A stretch of 64,000 nucleotides of DNA from NCBI GenBank assembly GCA_041396705.1, contig JAWKYB010000013.1:62001-126000 (forward strand), read 5' to 3'. The notes below the pieces were generated by a model. The model was not told where the DNA came from, did not search any database, and worked only from the letters and a program-made list of their open reading frames with translations. Origin of the DNA: Alphaproteobacteria bacterium (lineage in GTDB: Bacteria; Pseudomonadota; Alphaproteobacteria; CALKHQ01). Every line of letters begins with the position of its first letter. Position 1 is the stretch's first letter. Below are positions 22,110 through 29,909 of this stretch, in pieces. The position numbers and the translations under genes are program-made.

Positions 22110-22760
22110 ATGCACATCTATGAGCTGATGCAGTCCACTGCACGGCAATACAACGCCAAGCATTTCGGCTTCGATCAATACTGGAAGAAACCCACATTCT
22201 CCAAGTCGAACCAGGGCGGCGTCTGCAAGGCCCTGGTCTTCGGCTGGCTGAAGTCTTCGCACAAGCACGGCTACCTCACCAACGAGACGGTCGGGCTGAT
22301 CCACTCCGACGTCAGGATGAAGCACATCGATCAACGACAGACCCGGCTGGGCCGGCACAACAAGGACCACGACTATCTCGACCGGTTCCTCGCCGGCGAC
22401 CGCACCAGCCGCGGCTTCGGCGCCTTGAACCTCACACGCATCGGCGATCCCTATGTGGCGAGCACCGCGCTCGCCAGGGTCTCCGGCTACGAACTGATTC
22501 CCTCCACCGCGAATATTTTCTGGAACACCTATGAGAGCTGCGGTTGCACCATGGGCTTCGGCTCCGAGACCATGAAACAGAACCATATGGTCGGGGCGTA
22601 CAAGGCACCGAAGGAGTTCATGTTCTTCGATCCGAACGGCGGACTGATGTGCTTCAAGAACGCCGACCAGTTCCACCCGTGGTTCCTGCAGCAATTCTTC
22701 CGGGCCGAGGCCTATGCCACCTTCAACTTCGCCGAGTTCGTCTACTACAAGGTGGGATAG
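22110..22760 (+). CDS. Predicted C58-type (YopT/AvrPphB-like) cysteine protease
   Basis: A 216-residue protein that I assign to the C58 peptidase fold on motif evidence. The catalytic Cys is C39 in NQGGVCKALVFGWLKSS; the His is H159 in MKQNHMVGAYK; the Asp is D174 in EFMFFDPNGGLMCF. The C-H and H-D distances (120 and 15) nearly equal those of YopT (C139/H258/D274) and AvrPphB (C98/H212/D227). These known members are effectors that cleave host proteins near lipidated termini. There is no signal peptide or membrane segment, and no secretion system or chaperone gene nearby. The codons are visibly more A/T-containing than the neighbours, pointing to acquisition. Start at ATG 22110. Alternative: another papain-like hydrolase of unknown role. 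Confidence 0.7.
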   Translation: MHIYELMQSTARQYNAKHFGFDQYWKKPTFSKSNQGGVCKALVFGWLKSSHKHGYLTNETVGLIHSDVRMKHIDQRQTRLGRHNKDHDYLDRFLAGDRTSRGFGALNLTRIGDPYVASTALARVSGYELIPSTANIFWNTYESCGCTMGFGSETMKQNHMVGAYKAPKEFMFFDPNGGLMCFKNADQFHPWFLQQFFRAEAYATFNFAEFVYYKVG

Positions 22761-22896
22761 CGCGTCAGCGGGCCGGCGTTCGCGCGCATCGAACCGGCCG
22801 GCGCCAACGGCCAAGGAATCGCTGAACGGCGAGGCATCGCCTACACGCAGCGCCGACCGAGGCGAAGCGGCCTTCCTCCAATGGGTCCGCCGCGTT

Positions 22897-22974
22897 TCGA
22901 TGGCACCTGTCGGGCGGCCGACGCGGCGACCATGGCGACGGACGCTGCCCGCCAGCTATGCTGGGGCGGAGCGC
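22897..22974 (+). repeat. Dispersed repeat, copy B
   Basis: Partner of the repeat at 14103-14180, ending 44 bases before the start of the VOC-family gene at 23019. It contains TCGATGGC, GCGGCCGAC, GCGACC and GACGCTGCC blocks identical to copy A, and a CTATGCTGGGG end that could include a -10-like TATGCT for the downstream gene. Confidence 0.45.
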
Positions 22975-23018
22975 GCCGGCCCGACAAACGGCAGCGTGCA
23001 CCAGGAAGGATCGAAGCG

Positions 23019-23498
23019 ATGACGACGGCAAAGAACACGATATGCCTCTGGTACGACGGGGACGCGGAGGCGGCAGCCCGCTTCTACGCCGCGACATTCC
23101 CCGACAGCGCCGTCGGGGCCGTGTGGCGCGCACCGGGCGACTATCCGTCGGGCCAGCAGGGCGACGCGCTGGTGGTGGAGTTCACCGTCTGCGGCATCCC
23201 CTGCATCGGCCTGAACGGCGGGCCCCAGGCCAAGCACAGCGAGGCGTTCTCGTTCCAGATTGCCACCGAAGACCAGGCGGAGACCGACCGTTACTGGAAC
23301 GCGATCGTCGGCAACGGCGGCCAGGAAAGCGCCTGCGGCTGGTGCAAGGACCGCTGGGGCGTCTCATGGCAGATCACCCCGCGGGTGCTGACCGAGGCGA
23401 TCGCCGCCGGCGGCGCCGAGGCCGGCCGCGCCTTTGCCGCCATGATGGAGATGCGCAAGATCGACGTCGCCGCGATCGAGGCGGCCCGGCGCGGGTGA
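23019..23498 (+). CDS. VOC superfamily (PhnB-like, '3-demethylubiquinone methyltransferase-like') protein
   Basis: 159 residues from the ATG at 23019 (AGGAAGGA 12 bases upstream). The sequence opens KNTICLWYDGDAEAAARFYAATFPDSAVG and contains FTVCGIPCIGLNGGP, FSFQIATEDQAETDRYWNAI and CGWCKDRWGVSWQITP, which is the pattern of the PhnB-like branch of the glyoxalase/VOC fold. Such proteins are often annotated as 3-demethylubiquinone-9 methyltransferases without evidence; I make no enzymatic claim. The C-terminal helix is FAAMMEMRKIDVAAIEAA, also typical. It stands alone in the region. Confidence 0.85.
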   Translation: MTTAKNTICLWYDGDAEAAARFYAATFPDSAVGAVWRAPGDYPSGQQGDALVVEFTVCGIPCIGLNGGPQAKHSEAFSFQIATEDQAETDRYWNAIVGNGGQESACGWCKDRWGVSWQITPRVLTEAIAAGGAEAGRAFAAMMEMRKIDVAAIEAARRG

Positions 23499-23816
23499 CA
23501 GGCCGATGGGCGCGACGCGGCCGGCGGATACGCGCGCTCGTCGCGCTATCGGCGAAGCCCGACGGTCTCGCTTCATTGACGGCTCGTTCATAGGTCCGGG
23601 CAGCCGAGCGCGCCGCCGAAGCGGAGAAAAAGCCCTCACTCTCACCGGTCGTTATCGATGGCCGAGCCCAGGAACTGCCGCCGCGGTGGCCGCACATGGG
23701 GGATCGACCCCATGGCCATGCCGGCGGCGATGGGCGAGACTGCGGGCATCGAGGGGCGTGCCCCGGGTTCAATGACCGGGCCGCGGCCGTCCGCAGGACC
23801 GGAAGGACACAGCAAC
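23499..23816. other. Intergenic region
   Basis: 318 bases without an acceptable gene. A frame on the plus strand runs through it into the lipoprotein gene, but its composition changes sharply at 23817, where the real signal peptide starts. No clear terminator or operator is visible. Confidence 0.4.
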
Positions 23817-24386
23817 ATGTCGCATGCGCACAGCCGGCGGGCCCTCGCGGCCGGCCGCACCTCCGCCATTGCCGCCACGGCCGCCGCCCTGGGTCTGGGG
23901 CTCGCCGCCTGCGTGCCGGTGGCGGGCGCGCCGCAGGGGCCCGGCCCGACACCCGGCCCGGGCTTCGGCGCGACCCAGTCGAACGGCGTCTGGACCGTAC
24001 CGCCCTTCGACCACGCGGGTGCGCTGTGGAATACCAGCGAGGGCGCTCTGCGCCTCAAGAACGTCCAGCAGGCGCCGGACCTGCCCACATTGTTCGTCTA
24101 CGGCATCTACGAGGACGGCACCCGCCTGGTCTGGGGCACGCTGGACATCGCGACCGGGCGATGGCAGGGCAGCTGGGTCCGCGCCGGCGGGCCGGTGGCC
24201 TGCCCGATCGCCCTGCCGCCGCCGCCGCAGCTGGTCGGCGAAGGCTTTCAGTTCCAGCAGCCGCTCTATGTCTGGGGCACGTTCGACGTGATCTGGACCG
24301 AGCCGGAGGTGGCCTTCCAGGGCAGCTGGGGCAGCTGCGGCGTGCCGCTCGGCGTGCCATGGACCGGCCGGGCAGCCGGGTTCTGA
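23817..24386 (+). CDS. Predicted lipoprotein
   Basis: 189 residues from ATG 23817 (GGAAGGA upstream). The N-terminus has basic residues, a hydrophobic stretch and the lipobox LAAC (Cys near residue 32), so it is probably lipidated and anchored in a membrane facing the periplasm. A Pro/Gly linker (APQGPGPTPGPG) follows. The globular part contains repeated W-x-G-T/S patterns (VWGTLDIATGRWQGSWV, YVWGTFDVIWT, FQGSWGSCG), suggesting a small beta-sheet domain with two similar halves. I do not recognise the family. No operon partner. Confidence 0.65.
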   Translation: MSHAHSRRALAAGRTSAIAATAAALGLGLAACVPVAGAPQGPGPTPGPGFGATQSNGVWTVPPFDHAGALWNTSEGALRLKNVQQAPDLPTLFVYGIYEDGTRLVWGTLDIATGRWQGSWVRAGGPVACPIALPPPPQLVGEGFQFQQPLYVWGTFDVIWTEPEVAFQGSWGSCGVPLGVPWTGRAAGF

Positions 24387-24444
24387 CCACCGGGCGGCGT
24401 CACAATATGTCCCACCCCGGCAGCGCCAACCGTCGGCCACCGAC

Positions 24445-25335
24445 CTACGAACCCGCCCGGTACCCCGCGATCCGGCTGTCCTGCGTGGCCCCTGCCATCA
24501 TCACCGCGTTGATCCGCGCCAGCGATTCCGCGTGGGCGGACCAGGCGGCCTCGCTGAGCGGGGCGTCGGGCCGTGGCGGCTGGTCGAAGTGGCCGTAGGC
24601 GTCGGTGCCGCGGGCCAGCGCGGCGAAGGTGCGGGCGCGGGCCTGGCGGCAATAGGTCGGGATGTAGCGGATGGCGAAGCCGAAGCGCGGGTGGGCCGCG
24701 CGGTTCGGCGCCGAGCCGTGGACGATGCGCACGTGGTGCAGGCTCATCTCGCCGGGCTCGAGCACGATGTCGACCGCCGTGGCCTCGTCGACGTCGACCT
24801 GCACCTCCTGGCCGCGGCTCAGGAGATTGTGGTCGGCGAAGCTGTCCTTGTGCTCGAGCTGGCCCCAGCCGTGGCTGCCGGGCACCACCCGCATGCAACC
24901 GCTCGCCACCGTGCTCGGCGTCAGCGCCACCCAGGCGGTGACGATGTCCGGCGGCTCCAGCCCCCAATAGGTCGAGTCCTGGTGCCAGGAGACATAGCCG
25001 CCGCTCATCGCCGGCTTGCCGAAGATCTGGCCGGACCAGATCAGGATGTCGGGCCCGATCAGCGGTTCGACCGCGTCCAGCACCCGCGGGTCGTGGGCGA
25101 GGTCCCACAGCGTGGGGAACAGCAGGTGGCAGTTCGGACCGATCGCCTTCTGCGCGCGGTCCGGCTGGGCGTGGCGCTGCGCCTCGAGCGCATCGTAAAG
25201 CGCGGTCGCCGCGTCGGCCGCCATCACCCGGATCGGCGACAGATAGCCGTCGCGGTCGTAGCGGGCGCGGGCGGCCGCGACCGCCGGGTTGCCTGTTGCA
25301 GCGGCCGGCGCAGCGGCGGGCGAAGTCTGGGTCAT
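24445..25335 (-). CDS. Phytanoyl-CoA dioxygenase (PhyH) family protein
   Basis: Fe(II)/2-oxoglutarate-dependent oxygenase fold, 296 residues. The iron site H-x-D is in SWHQDSTYWG, the second His in RIVHGSAPNRA with the co-substrate Arg shortly after (HPRFGFAIRY). The segment WVALTPSTVASGCMRVVPGSHGWG is also typical. The ATG at 25335 is chosen because the domain begins a few residues on (RARYDRDGYLSPIRV); the open frame upstream is antisense to other sequence. Substrate unknown; relatives hydroxylate small molecules. A second, different PhyH protein is encoded at 39695. Confidence 0.85.
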   Translation of the reverse strand: MTQTSPAAAPAAATGNPAVAAARARYDRDGYLSPIRVMAADAATALYDALEAQRHAQPDRAQKAIGPNCHLLFPTLWDLAHDPRVLDAVEPLIGPDILIWSGQIFGKPAMSGGYVSWHQDSTYWGLEPPDIVTAWVALTPSTVASGCMRVVPGSHGWGQLEHKDSFADHNLLSRGQEVQVDVDEATAVDIVLEPGEMSLHHVRIVHGSAPNRAAHPRFGFAIRYIPTYCRQARARTFAALARGTDAYGHFDQPPRPDAPLSEAAWSAHAESLARINAVMMAGATQDSRIAGYRAGS

Positions 25336-25466
25336 GGCCGAAGCCTCGCAGTTGTCCGGCCCGCGGGCGCGCCGGCGGTGCGGCCGGGCGCCGCCGCGGG
25401 GCGGCAATGGCGATGCTCCGGCATCGCCGCCGGAATGGCAAGGCCGGCGACGGGCGGGCGCCGCGC

Positions 25467-26108
25467 TCAGGCCGGAATCGGCGGCAGCGGCGGCGCGTCG
25501 AGGCCAGCGAACGGGTCGCGCCAGGCGTCGATGGCGTCGAGCCGGCCGTACCAGGCCTGCAACGCCGGGAACTCCGCCAGCGGCAGGCGGGCGACGTCGT
25601 TGTAGGGCAGGAAGGTCGCCATGCGGAAATCGGCATAGGTCGGGGCGTCGCCCAGCAGCCAGTCGCGGCCGGCCAGCTCCGCCTCCAGCAACGCGGCGCC
25701 GGCGCGGAAACCGGCCATCCCTTCCGCCACCTTGGCCTCGTCGACCGGGCCCAGGCCGTAGCGCAGCCTGGTGCCGCGCTCGAAATGCACCATGTCGCAG
25801 GCGTGGACGAAGTTGGCCTTGCCCCAGCTCAGCCAGCGGATCAGCTCCGGCTCGTCGTCGACGCCGGTGGGCCAGAAGCCGGAGCCGGCCAGGCGCGCCA
25901 GCCGGCAGGCGATGGCGTCGGCCTCCCACAGCCCGCGGCCGTTCTCCTCCAGGATCGGGATGCGCAGGTTCGGGTTCAGCGGGCGGAACCGTTCGGCCTC
26001 GCCGGGCGCCAGCGGCGCGGCGAACGCGAACGCGACCGGCGAGCGCAGATGGCGCGCGACGGCCACCGCGAGGCGCGGATTGGGGTTGCGGCTGAAAAAG
26101 AGCTTCAT
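25467..26108 (-). CDS. Glutathione S-transferase-like protein
   Basis: 213 residues. The thioredoxin-like N-terminal domain is MKLFFSRNPNPRLAVAVARHL, with FRPLNPNLRIPILEENGRGLWEADAIACRLA including the cis-Pro and the E-A/S-D glutathione-binding segment. The all-helical C-terminal domain ends in WLLGDAPTYADFRMATFLPY, the N-capping box region of GSTs, and YGRLDAIDAWRDPF. The start is ATG 26108, since the open frame beyond it runs into a dispersed hairpin repeat. It is next to the PhyH gene (132 bases) in the same direction and may be co-transcribed. Confidence 0.85.
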   Translation of the reverse strand: MKLFFSRNPNPRLAVAVARHLRSPVAFAFAAPLAPGEAERFRPLNPNLRIPILEENGRGLWEADAIACRLARLAGSGFWPTGVDDEPELIRWLSWGKANFVHACDMVHFERGTRLRYGLGPVDEAKVAEGMAGFRAGAALLEAELAGRDWLLGDAPTYADFRMATFLPYNDVARLPLAEFPALQAWYGRLDAIDAWRDPFAGLDAPPLPPIPA

Positions 26109-26221
26109 GAGGACAGGTCCTGACGGTTGCCGGCGCGGCCGATGCGCGGCCATGCTTAGCAGAGGCCGGACGCATTGACCTCCACTGCCGTCGCAGCCCC
26201 CATCGGGCGGAGCGTGAAGAA

Positions 26222-26246
26222 ACATCCCCGGCACGAGGCCGGGGAT
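26222..26246. repeat. REP-like hairpin between gst and flotillin genes
   Basis: CATCCCCGGC and GCCGGGGATG form a perfect 10-base stem with loop ACGAG. Read on the minus strand it can be translated as I-P-G-L-V-P-G, a sequence known from dispersed intergenic palindromes of many proteobacteria. It lies 72 bases after the end of the flotillin gene and on that strand is followed by TGTTTCTTC, so it may also serve as its terminator. Confidence 0.6.
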
Positions 26247-26317
26247 GATGGGCATTTCGATTGTATGGACCTGGCACCGCGCGGAGGTGCCGCGCGGCGC
26301 CGTCGCTGTCGGTCGGC

Positions 26318-28000
26318 TCAGCCCTTGTCGGCGCCGCGGCCGTTCTTCGGCGCGGCGGTCGCTTTCGCCGCCTGCGTGTCCGCGCCGCCGCCGGAGACCG
26401 CACCCTTGACCACGGCGGCGAGGTCGCCGTCCATGCTGAGGCCGAGGTCCTCGCCGAGCTTGCGCATGGCGGGCAGCTGCAGGGCCATGCCGAGGATCGA
26501 GTCCATCGCCTGGTTGACCGGCGTCTTCTCGGCGCCCGCGCCGTTGCCGCCGGCGCCGTTGATGCCGCCCAGACCGGTGATCTGGTGGATGCGGATCGAA
26601 TCGATCTTCTCCGCCGGCTTCACCATCTGCGCGACGATCTCCGGCAGCGCTCTCAGCTTCTCCAGCTCCACCTTCATGCGGATGATCTCGGCCGACAGCA
26701 CGTTCTCGGCGTCGATGATCGCGCGCTGGCCCTCGGCCTGCGCCAGCAGGTCGGCCTTCTTCGCCTCGGCGCGGATGGCGATGCTGTCGGCCTCGGCCTG
26801 CGCCTCCTCGCGCACCGCGGCGGCGCGGTCGGCGGCGGCCTCCTTCTCGGCCTGGGCCGACACGCGGATGCGGGTCGCCTCGCGCTCGGCCTCGCGGGTC
26901 GCCTCGATCAGCGCGACCTGCTTCGACCGCTCGGCCTCGGCGACGGTGCGCGCCGTGGTCACCGCCTCGGTGGCCCGCACCGCCTCGGCCCGCGCGGCGT
27001 CGGCGCTGGCCCGCGCCCGGCTCTCCTCCTCCGACTTCTGGGCGACGATGATCTGCCGCTCCTGCTCGGCGACTTCGAGCTCGCGGTCCTTCTGGATCTC
27101 GGCCTCGCGGATCGCACGCTCGCGGGCGATCTCGGCGGCGCGCACCTCACGCTCCTTCTGGATGCGGGCCTCTTCAGACTGGCGGGCACTGTCCTCCTGG
27201 CGCTTGGCGATCTCGGCCTCCTGCGCGGCACGCAGGGTCTCCAGCTGCTGCACCTGCTCGATGCGGGCCTGCTCCTCGTCGCGCGCGATCTCGATCTTGC
27301 GCCGCTCGGCCTCCAGCGCGGCCAGCCGCACCGCCACGTCGGCCTCGGCGTCGATCTGCGCGCGCTCCTTCTTTGACTTGGCGATCACCTCGGCCAGCTT
27401 GCGCATGCCGACCGCGTTGAAGGCGTTGTTCTCGTCCAGCGCCTCGAACGGGGTCTGGTCCAGCGCGGTCAGCGACACCGATTCCAGCTCCAGGCCGTTC
27501 TTGGCCAGGTCCTCGTTGACGCCGTTCTGCACCTCCTGCACGAAGTCCGACCGGCTCTCGTGCAGCTCATCCATGGTCATCCGCGCCGCCACCGAGCGCA
27601 GGCCGTCGACCAGCTTGCCCTCGATCATGTCGCGCAGCGCATCGACGTTGAAGGTCTTGTCGCCGAGGGTCTGCGCCGCGCGCGACACGCCCTCCTCGGT
27701 CGCATTGACGCGGACGTAGAACTCGACGCCGACGTCGACGCGCATGCGGTCCTTGGTGATCAGCGCCGCCTCGGCCGAGCGCCGAATCTCCAGCCGCAGC
27801 GTCTTCATGTTGACGCGGGTGATTTCATGGAAAACCGGCAGCGATACGCAGCCGCCGTCCATGATCACCTTGCGGCCGCCGCTGCCCGTGCGCACCAGGC
27901 TGACCTCGCGGGTGGCGCGCCGCCACATCCGCATCAGAATCAGGACGATCACGAGTATGATCGCGACGACGGCGATCACCGGCAACAGAAACTCCCACAT
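26318..28000 (-). CDS. Flotillin/SPFH-family membrane protein (YqiK-like)
   Basis: 560 residues. One N-terminal membrane segment (FLLPVIAVVAIILVIVLILMRMW, residues 4-26), then the SPFH domain (about 30-210; VIMDGGCVSLPVFHEITRVNMKTLRLEI), then a very long Glu/Ala/Arg-rich coiled coil (about 210-450) and the flotillin-like C-terminus (IIDAENVLSAEIIRMKVELEKLRALPEIVAQMVKPAEKIDSIRI). The tail is Gly/Ala-rich. Flotillins scaffold membrane microdomains. The adjacent gene upstream (20 bases) is a YqiJ-like protein, the usual partner, so the two form a membrane-organisation operon. An RBS GGAGGGG precedes the ATG. Confidence 0.93.
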   Translation of the reverse strand: MWEFLLPVIAVVAIILVIVLILMRMWRRATREVSLVRTGSGGRKVIMDGGCVSLPVFHEITRVNMKTLRLEIRRSAEAALITKDRMRVDVGVEFYVRVNATEEGVSRAAQTLGDKTFNVDALRDMIEGKLVDGLRSVAARMTMDELHESRSDFVQEVQNGVNEDLAKNGLELESVSLTALDQTPFEALDENNAFNAVGMRKLAEVIAKSKKERAQIDAEADVAVRLAALEAERRKIEIARDEEQARIEQVQQLETLRAAQEAEIAKRQEDSARQSEEARIQKEREVRAAEIARERAIREAEIQKDRELEVAEQERQIIVAQKSEEESRARASADAARAEAVRATEAVTTARTVAEAERSKQVALIEATREAEREATRIRVSAQAEKEAAADRAAAVREEAQAEADSIAIRAEAKKADLLAQAEGQRAIIDAENVLSAEIIRMKVELEKLRALPEIVAQMVKPAEKIDSIRIHQITGLGGINGAGGNGAGAEKTPVNQAMDSILGMALQLPAMRKLGEDLGLSMDGDLAAVVKGAVSGGGADTQAAKATAAPKNGRGADKG

Positions 28001-28020
28001 GGACCCCTCCTTTGACAGGA

Positions 28021-28752
28021 CTAGTCTTCAAGCTTCACCGCGCTGTAGACGCGGCCCTTGCGGCGCATCACAGCAATCTGCGTGCCCGCGGTCAGTTCTT
28101 CGCCGTCGCGCATCGGCTCGACCCGGATGTAGTGGGTGTTGCCGAAGTGGTCTGTGATTTTCGCCTCCGCCGGCCGCCCGGCGCGGGCGGTACCGACCGT
28201 GATCACGCCGACCCGGCTACCCAGCCGCGCCTCGGACACCGCCTCGGTCTGCACTTTCGGCAGAATCCTAGCGATGAATCGTGACGCCCTCTTGGCCAAA
28301 GCAAGGCCGAACACCAGCGCACCCGTCCCGACCAGCCATGCCGATAGCGGCGCGCCGAGAGCCTCACGGGCGAGCAACTGGGCAACATAGCCGCTGACGC
28401 TGAAGCCACCGATGGCAGCAATCAGCCAGACCATGAACGGCGCATCGCCCAGGCCGAGCGCACCGAGAATGCCGGCGGCACCGCCGACCTCCGCATGCAC
28501 GTCTGGCGCATGCACGTCTGGCGCATGCACGTCTGGCAGATCCGCATCGGGCATGTCGATGTGCGGAGCGTCGACGGCCGGGCCGTCGATGTCGGGTGCA
28601 TGAACTTCGGCTCCGCCGTGCGCGCCAAGCAGCGAGCCGCCCAAGATCAGTGCGACGATTTCCAAGAATAGAACCAGGAGAATCAGCGCAAACCCGGCGG
28701 TGAACGGCACCATCTCCGAAGACAGCAGAAACTCCCAAAGCGTCATCGCCAT
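28021..28752 (-). CDS. YqiJ/OB-fold membrane protein (NfeD-like)
   Basis: 243 residues: a first hydrophobic segment (VPFTAGFALILLVLFLEIVALILG), a His/Asp/Pro-rich linker with three copies of a five-residue D-V-H-A-P unit, two more hydrophobic segments (FMVWLIAAIGGFSVSGYVAQLL; AWLVGTGALVFGLALA), and a C-terminal OB-fold (SRVGVITVGTARAGRPAEAKITDHFGNTHYIRVEP...GTQIAVM). This is the layout of YqiJ, which occurs next to flotillin genes. It ends 20 bases before the flotillin gene. Third-position bases are less G/C-rich in the N-terminal part than in the surrounding genes. Confidence 0.85.
   Translation of the reverse strand: MAMTLWEFLLSSEMVPFTAGFALILLVLFLEIVALILGGSLLGAHGGAEVHAPDIDGPAVDAPHIDMPDADLPDVHAPDVHAPDVHAEVGGAAGILGALGLGDAPFMVWLIAAIGGFSVSGYVAQLLAREALGAPLSAWLVGTGALVFGLALAKRASRFIARILPKVQTEAVSEARLGSRVGVITVGTARAGRPAEAKITDHFGNTHYIRVEPMRDGEELTAGTQIAVMRRKGRVYSAVKLED
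28493..28537. repeat. Triplicated 15-base repeat inside the YqiJ-like gene
   Basis: Three perfect tandem copies of GCATGCACGTCTGGC keep the reading frame and encode repeated D-V-H-A-P units in the linker after the first membrane segment. Identical copies suggest recent slippage, so the copy number may vary between strains. Confidence 0.9.
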
Positions 28753-28901
28753 CTCTTCTAATAAGATTTTGCGTACTTCACATTTCTAGCTGGTCACATT
28801 CCAGAAGGCTTTCAAGCGGAATCGGAATGCCTCCTGCCGATTTCGGCTTGCCGTGTTCACCCGGCCGCAACGCGTGCCTCGTTGCCGTTCGCGCCCGCCA
28901 T

Positions 28902-29705
28902 TCACCGCGTCAGCCCGCGGGCGACGAAGCCCGGGTTGCGCAGGTCGGCCTTGCCATAGGCCAGCGGCGCGCCGTCGGGCAGGGTCACGCTGCCGCCGGC
29001 CGCCTCGACCAGCGCCTGGCCGGCGGCGGTGTCCCATTCCATGGTCGGGCCGAAGCGCGGATAGATATCGGCCTCGCCCGCCGCGATCATGCAGAACTTC
29101 AGCGCGCTGCCGCAGGCGCGCTGCTCGGCGACTCCCGCGGCGGCCAGGAAGGCGTCGAGCCGGTCGTTCAGGCCGTGGCGGCGGCTGACCGCAGCCACCG
29201 GACCCGCCGTCGGCACGCTGCGGCAGTGCAACGGCTCCGCCCGCCCGCAGCCGCGCCGCCGCCAGGCACCGGCGCCGACCACGCCCCAGCAGGTCAGCGC
29301 GGCGACCGGCCCGTGCACCACGCCGAACCGCGGCCGGCCGTCGACCAGCAGGCCGACGCTGACCGCGAACTCGCCGTTGCGCGCCAGGAACTCGCGGGTT
29401 CCGTCCAGCGGGTCGACCAGCCACACCGGGCCGGCGAACGACGGCAGGCCATGGGTCGCGGCGCGCTCCTCGGTCACCACCGGCCAGTCCGGCGTCAGCG
29501 CGCGCAGACCGTCGTACAGCACGGCGTCTGCGGCATGGTCGGCCGCCGTCACCGGCGAGCCGTCGTCCTTGGACGCCGCGCGGCCGCTGAACCGGCCGTA
29601 GACCGCCAGGATCGCGCGGCCGGCCTGCTCGACCAGGCCGATCACCGGCGCCGCCAGACATTCCAGTGCCGCCGCACCGGCCCCCGCTGAGGCGTCGCCG
29701 CCCAT
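28902..29705 (-). CDS. cysQ: 3'(2'),5'-bisphosphate nucleotidase (inositol monophosphatase family)
   Basis: 267 residues from ATG 29705 (AAGGGGAAGG directly upstream; a longer frame to 29759 has a less plausible start). Metal-dependent phosphatase of the IMPase fold that removes the 3'-phosphate from PAP/PAPS formed in sulphate assimilation. Motifs: KDDGSPVTAADHAAD, PVVTEE, WLVDPLDGTREFLARNGEFAVSVGL and the C-terminal FGPTMEWDTAAGQALVEAAGG. G-T-R-E-F after D-P-L-D and the M-E-W-D-T-A-A-G ending are CysQ-like rather than suppressor-type IMPase. Divergent from the secreted protein gene at 29910. Confidence 0.88.
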   Translation of the reverse strand: MGGDASAGAGAAALECLAAPVIGLVEQAGRAILAVYGRFSGRAASKDDGSPVTAADHAADAVLYDGLRALTPDWPVVTEERAATHGLPSFAGPVWLVDPLDGTREFLARNGEFAVSVGLLVDGRPRFGVVHGPVAALTCWGVVGAGAWRRRGCGRAEPLHCRSVPTAGPVAAVSRRHGLNDRLDAFLAAAGVAEQRACGSALKFCMIAAGEADIYPRFGPTMEWDTAAGQALVEAAGGSVTLPDGAPLAYGKADLRNPGFVARGLTR

Positions 29706-29909
29706 CCGCCTTCCCCTTCTGACAAAATCCGCCGCAGTTCGGTCTAGCGGCTGCCACAATTTGGCGATAGCCTATTAACACTGCGACATGAACATGGGCG
29801 GCGCCACCGCCGACCCCGACGAGCCGAGCGAACGTCCCGTCCACCCAGCACCCCGCGCCCGGCCGCATGTCGCGCGAACATACATTCGTAATGCACAAAT
29901 GAGGATGGC

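Noticed and set aside
23019..23498. Ubiquinone biosynthesis methyltransferase
   Set aside because: The protein is a VOC-fold member without an S-adenosylmethionine site; the commonly transferred name is not supported.
28493..28537. CRISPR-like short tandem repeats
   Set aside because: The 15-base copies are contiguous without spacers and maintain the reading frame of the YqiJ-like protein.
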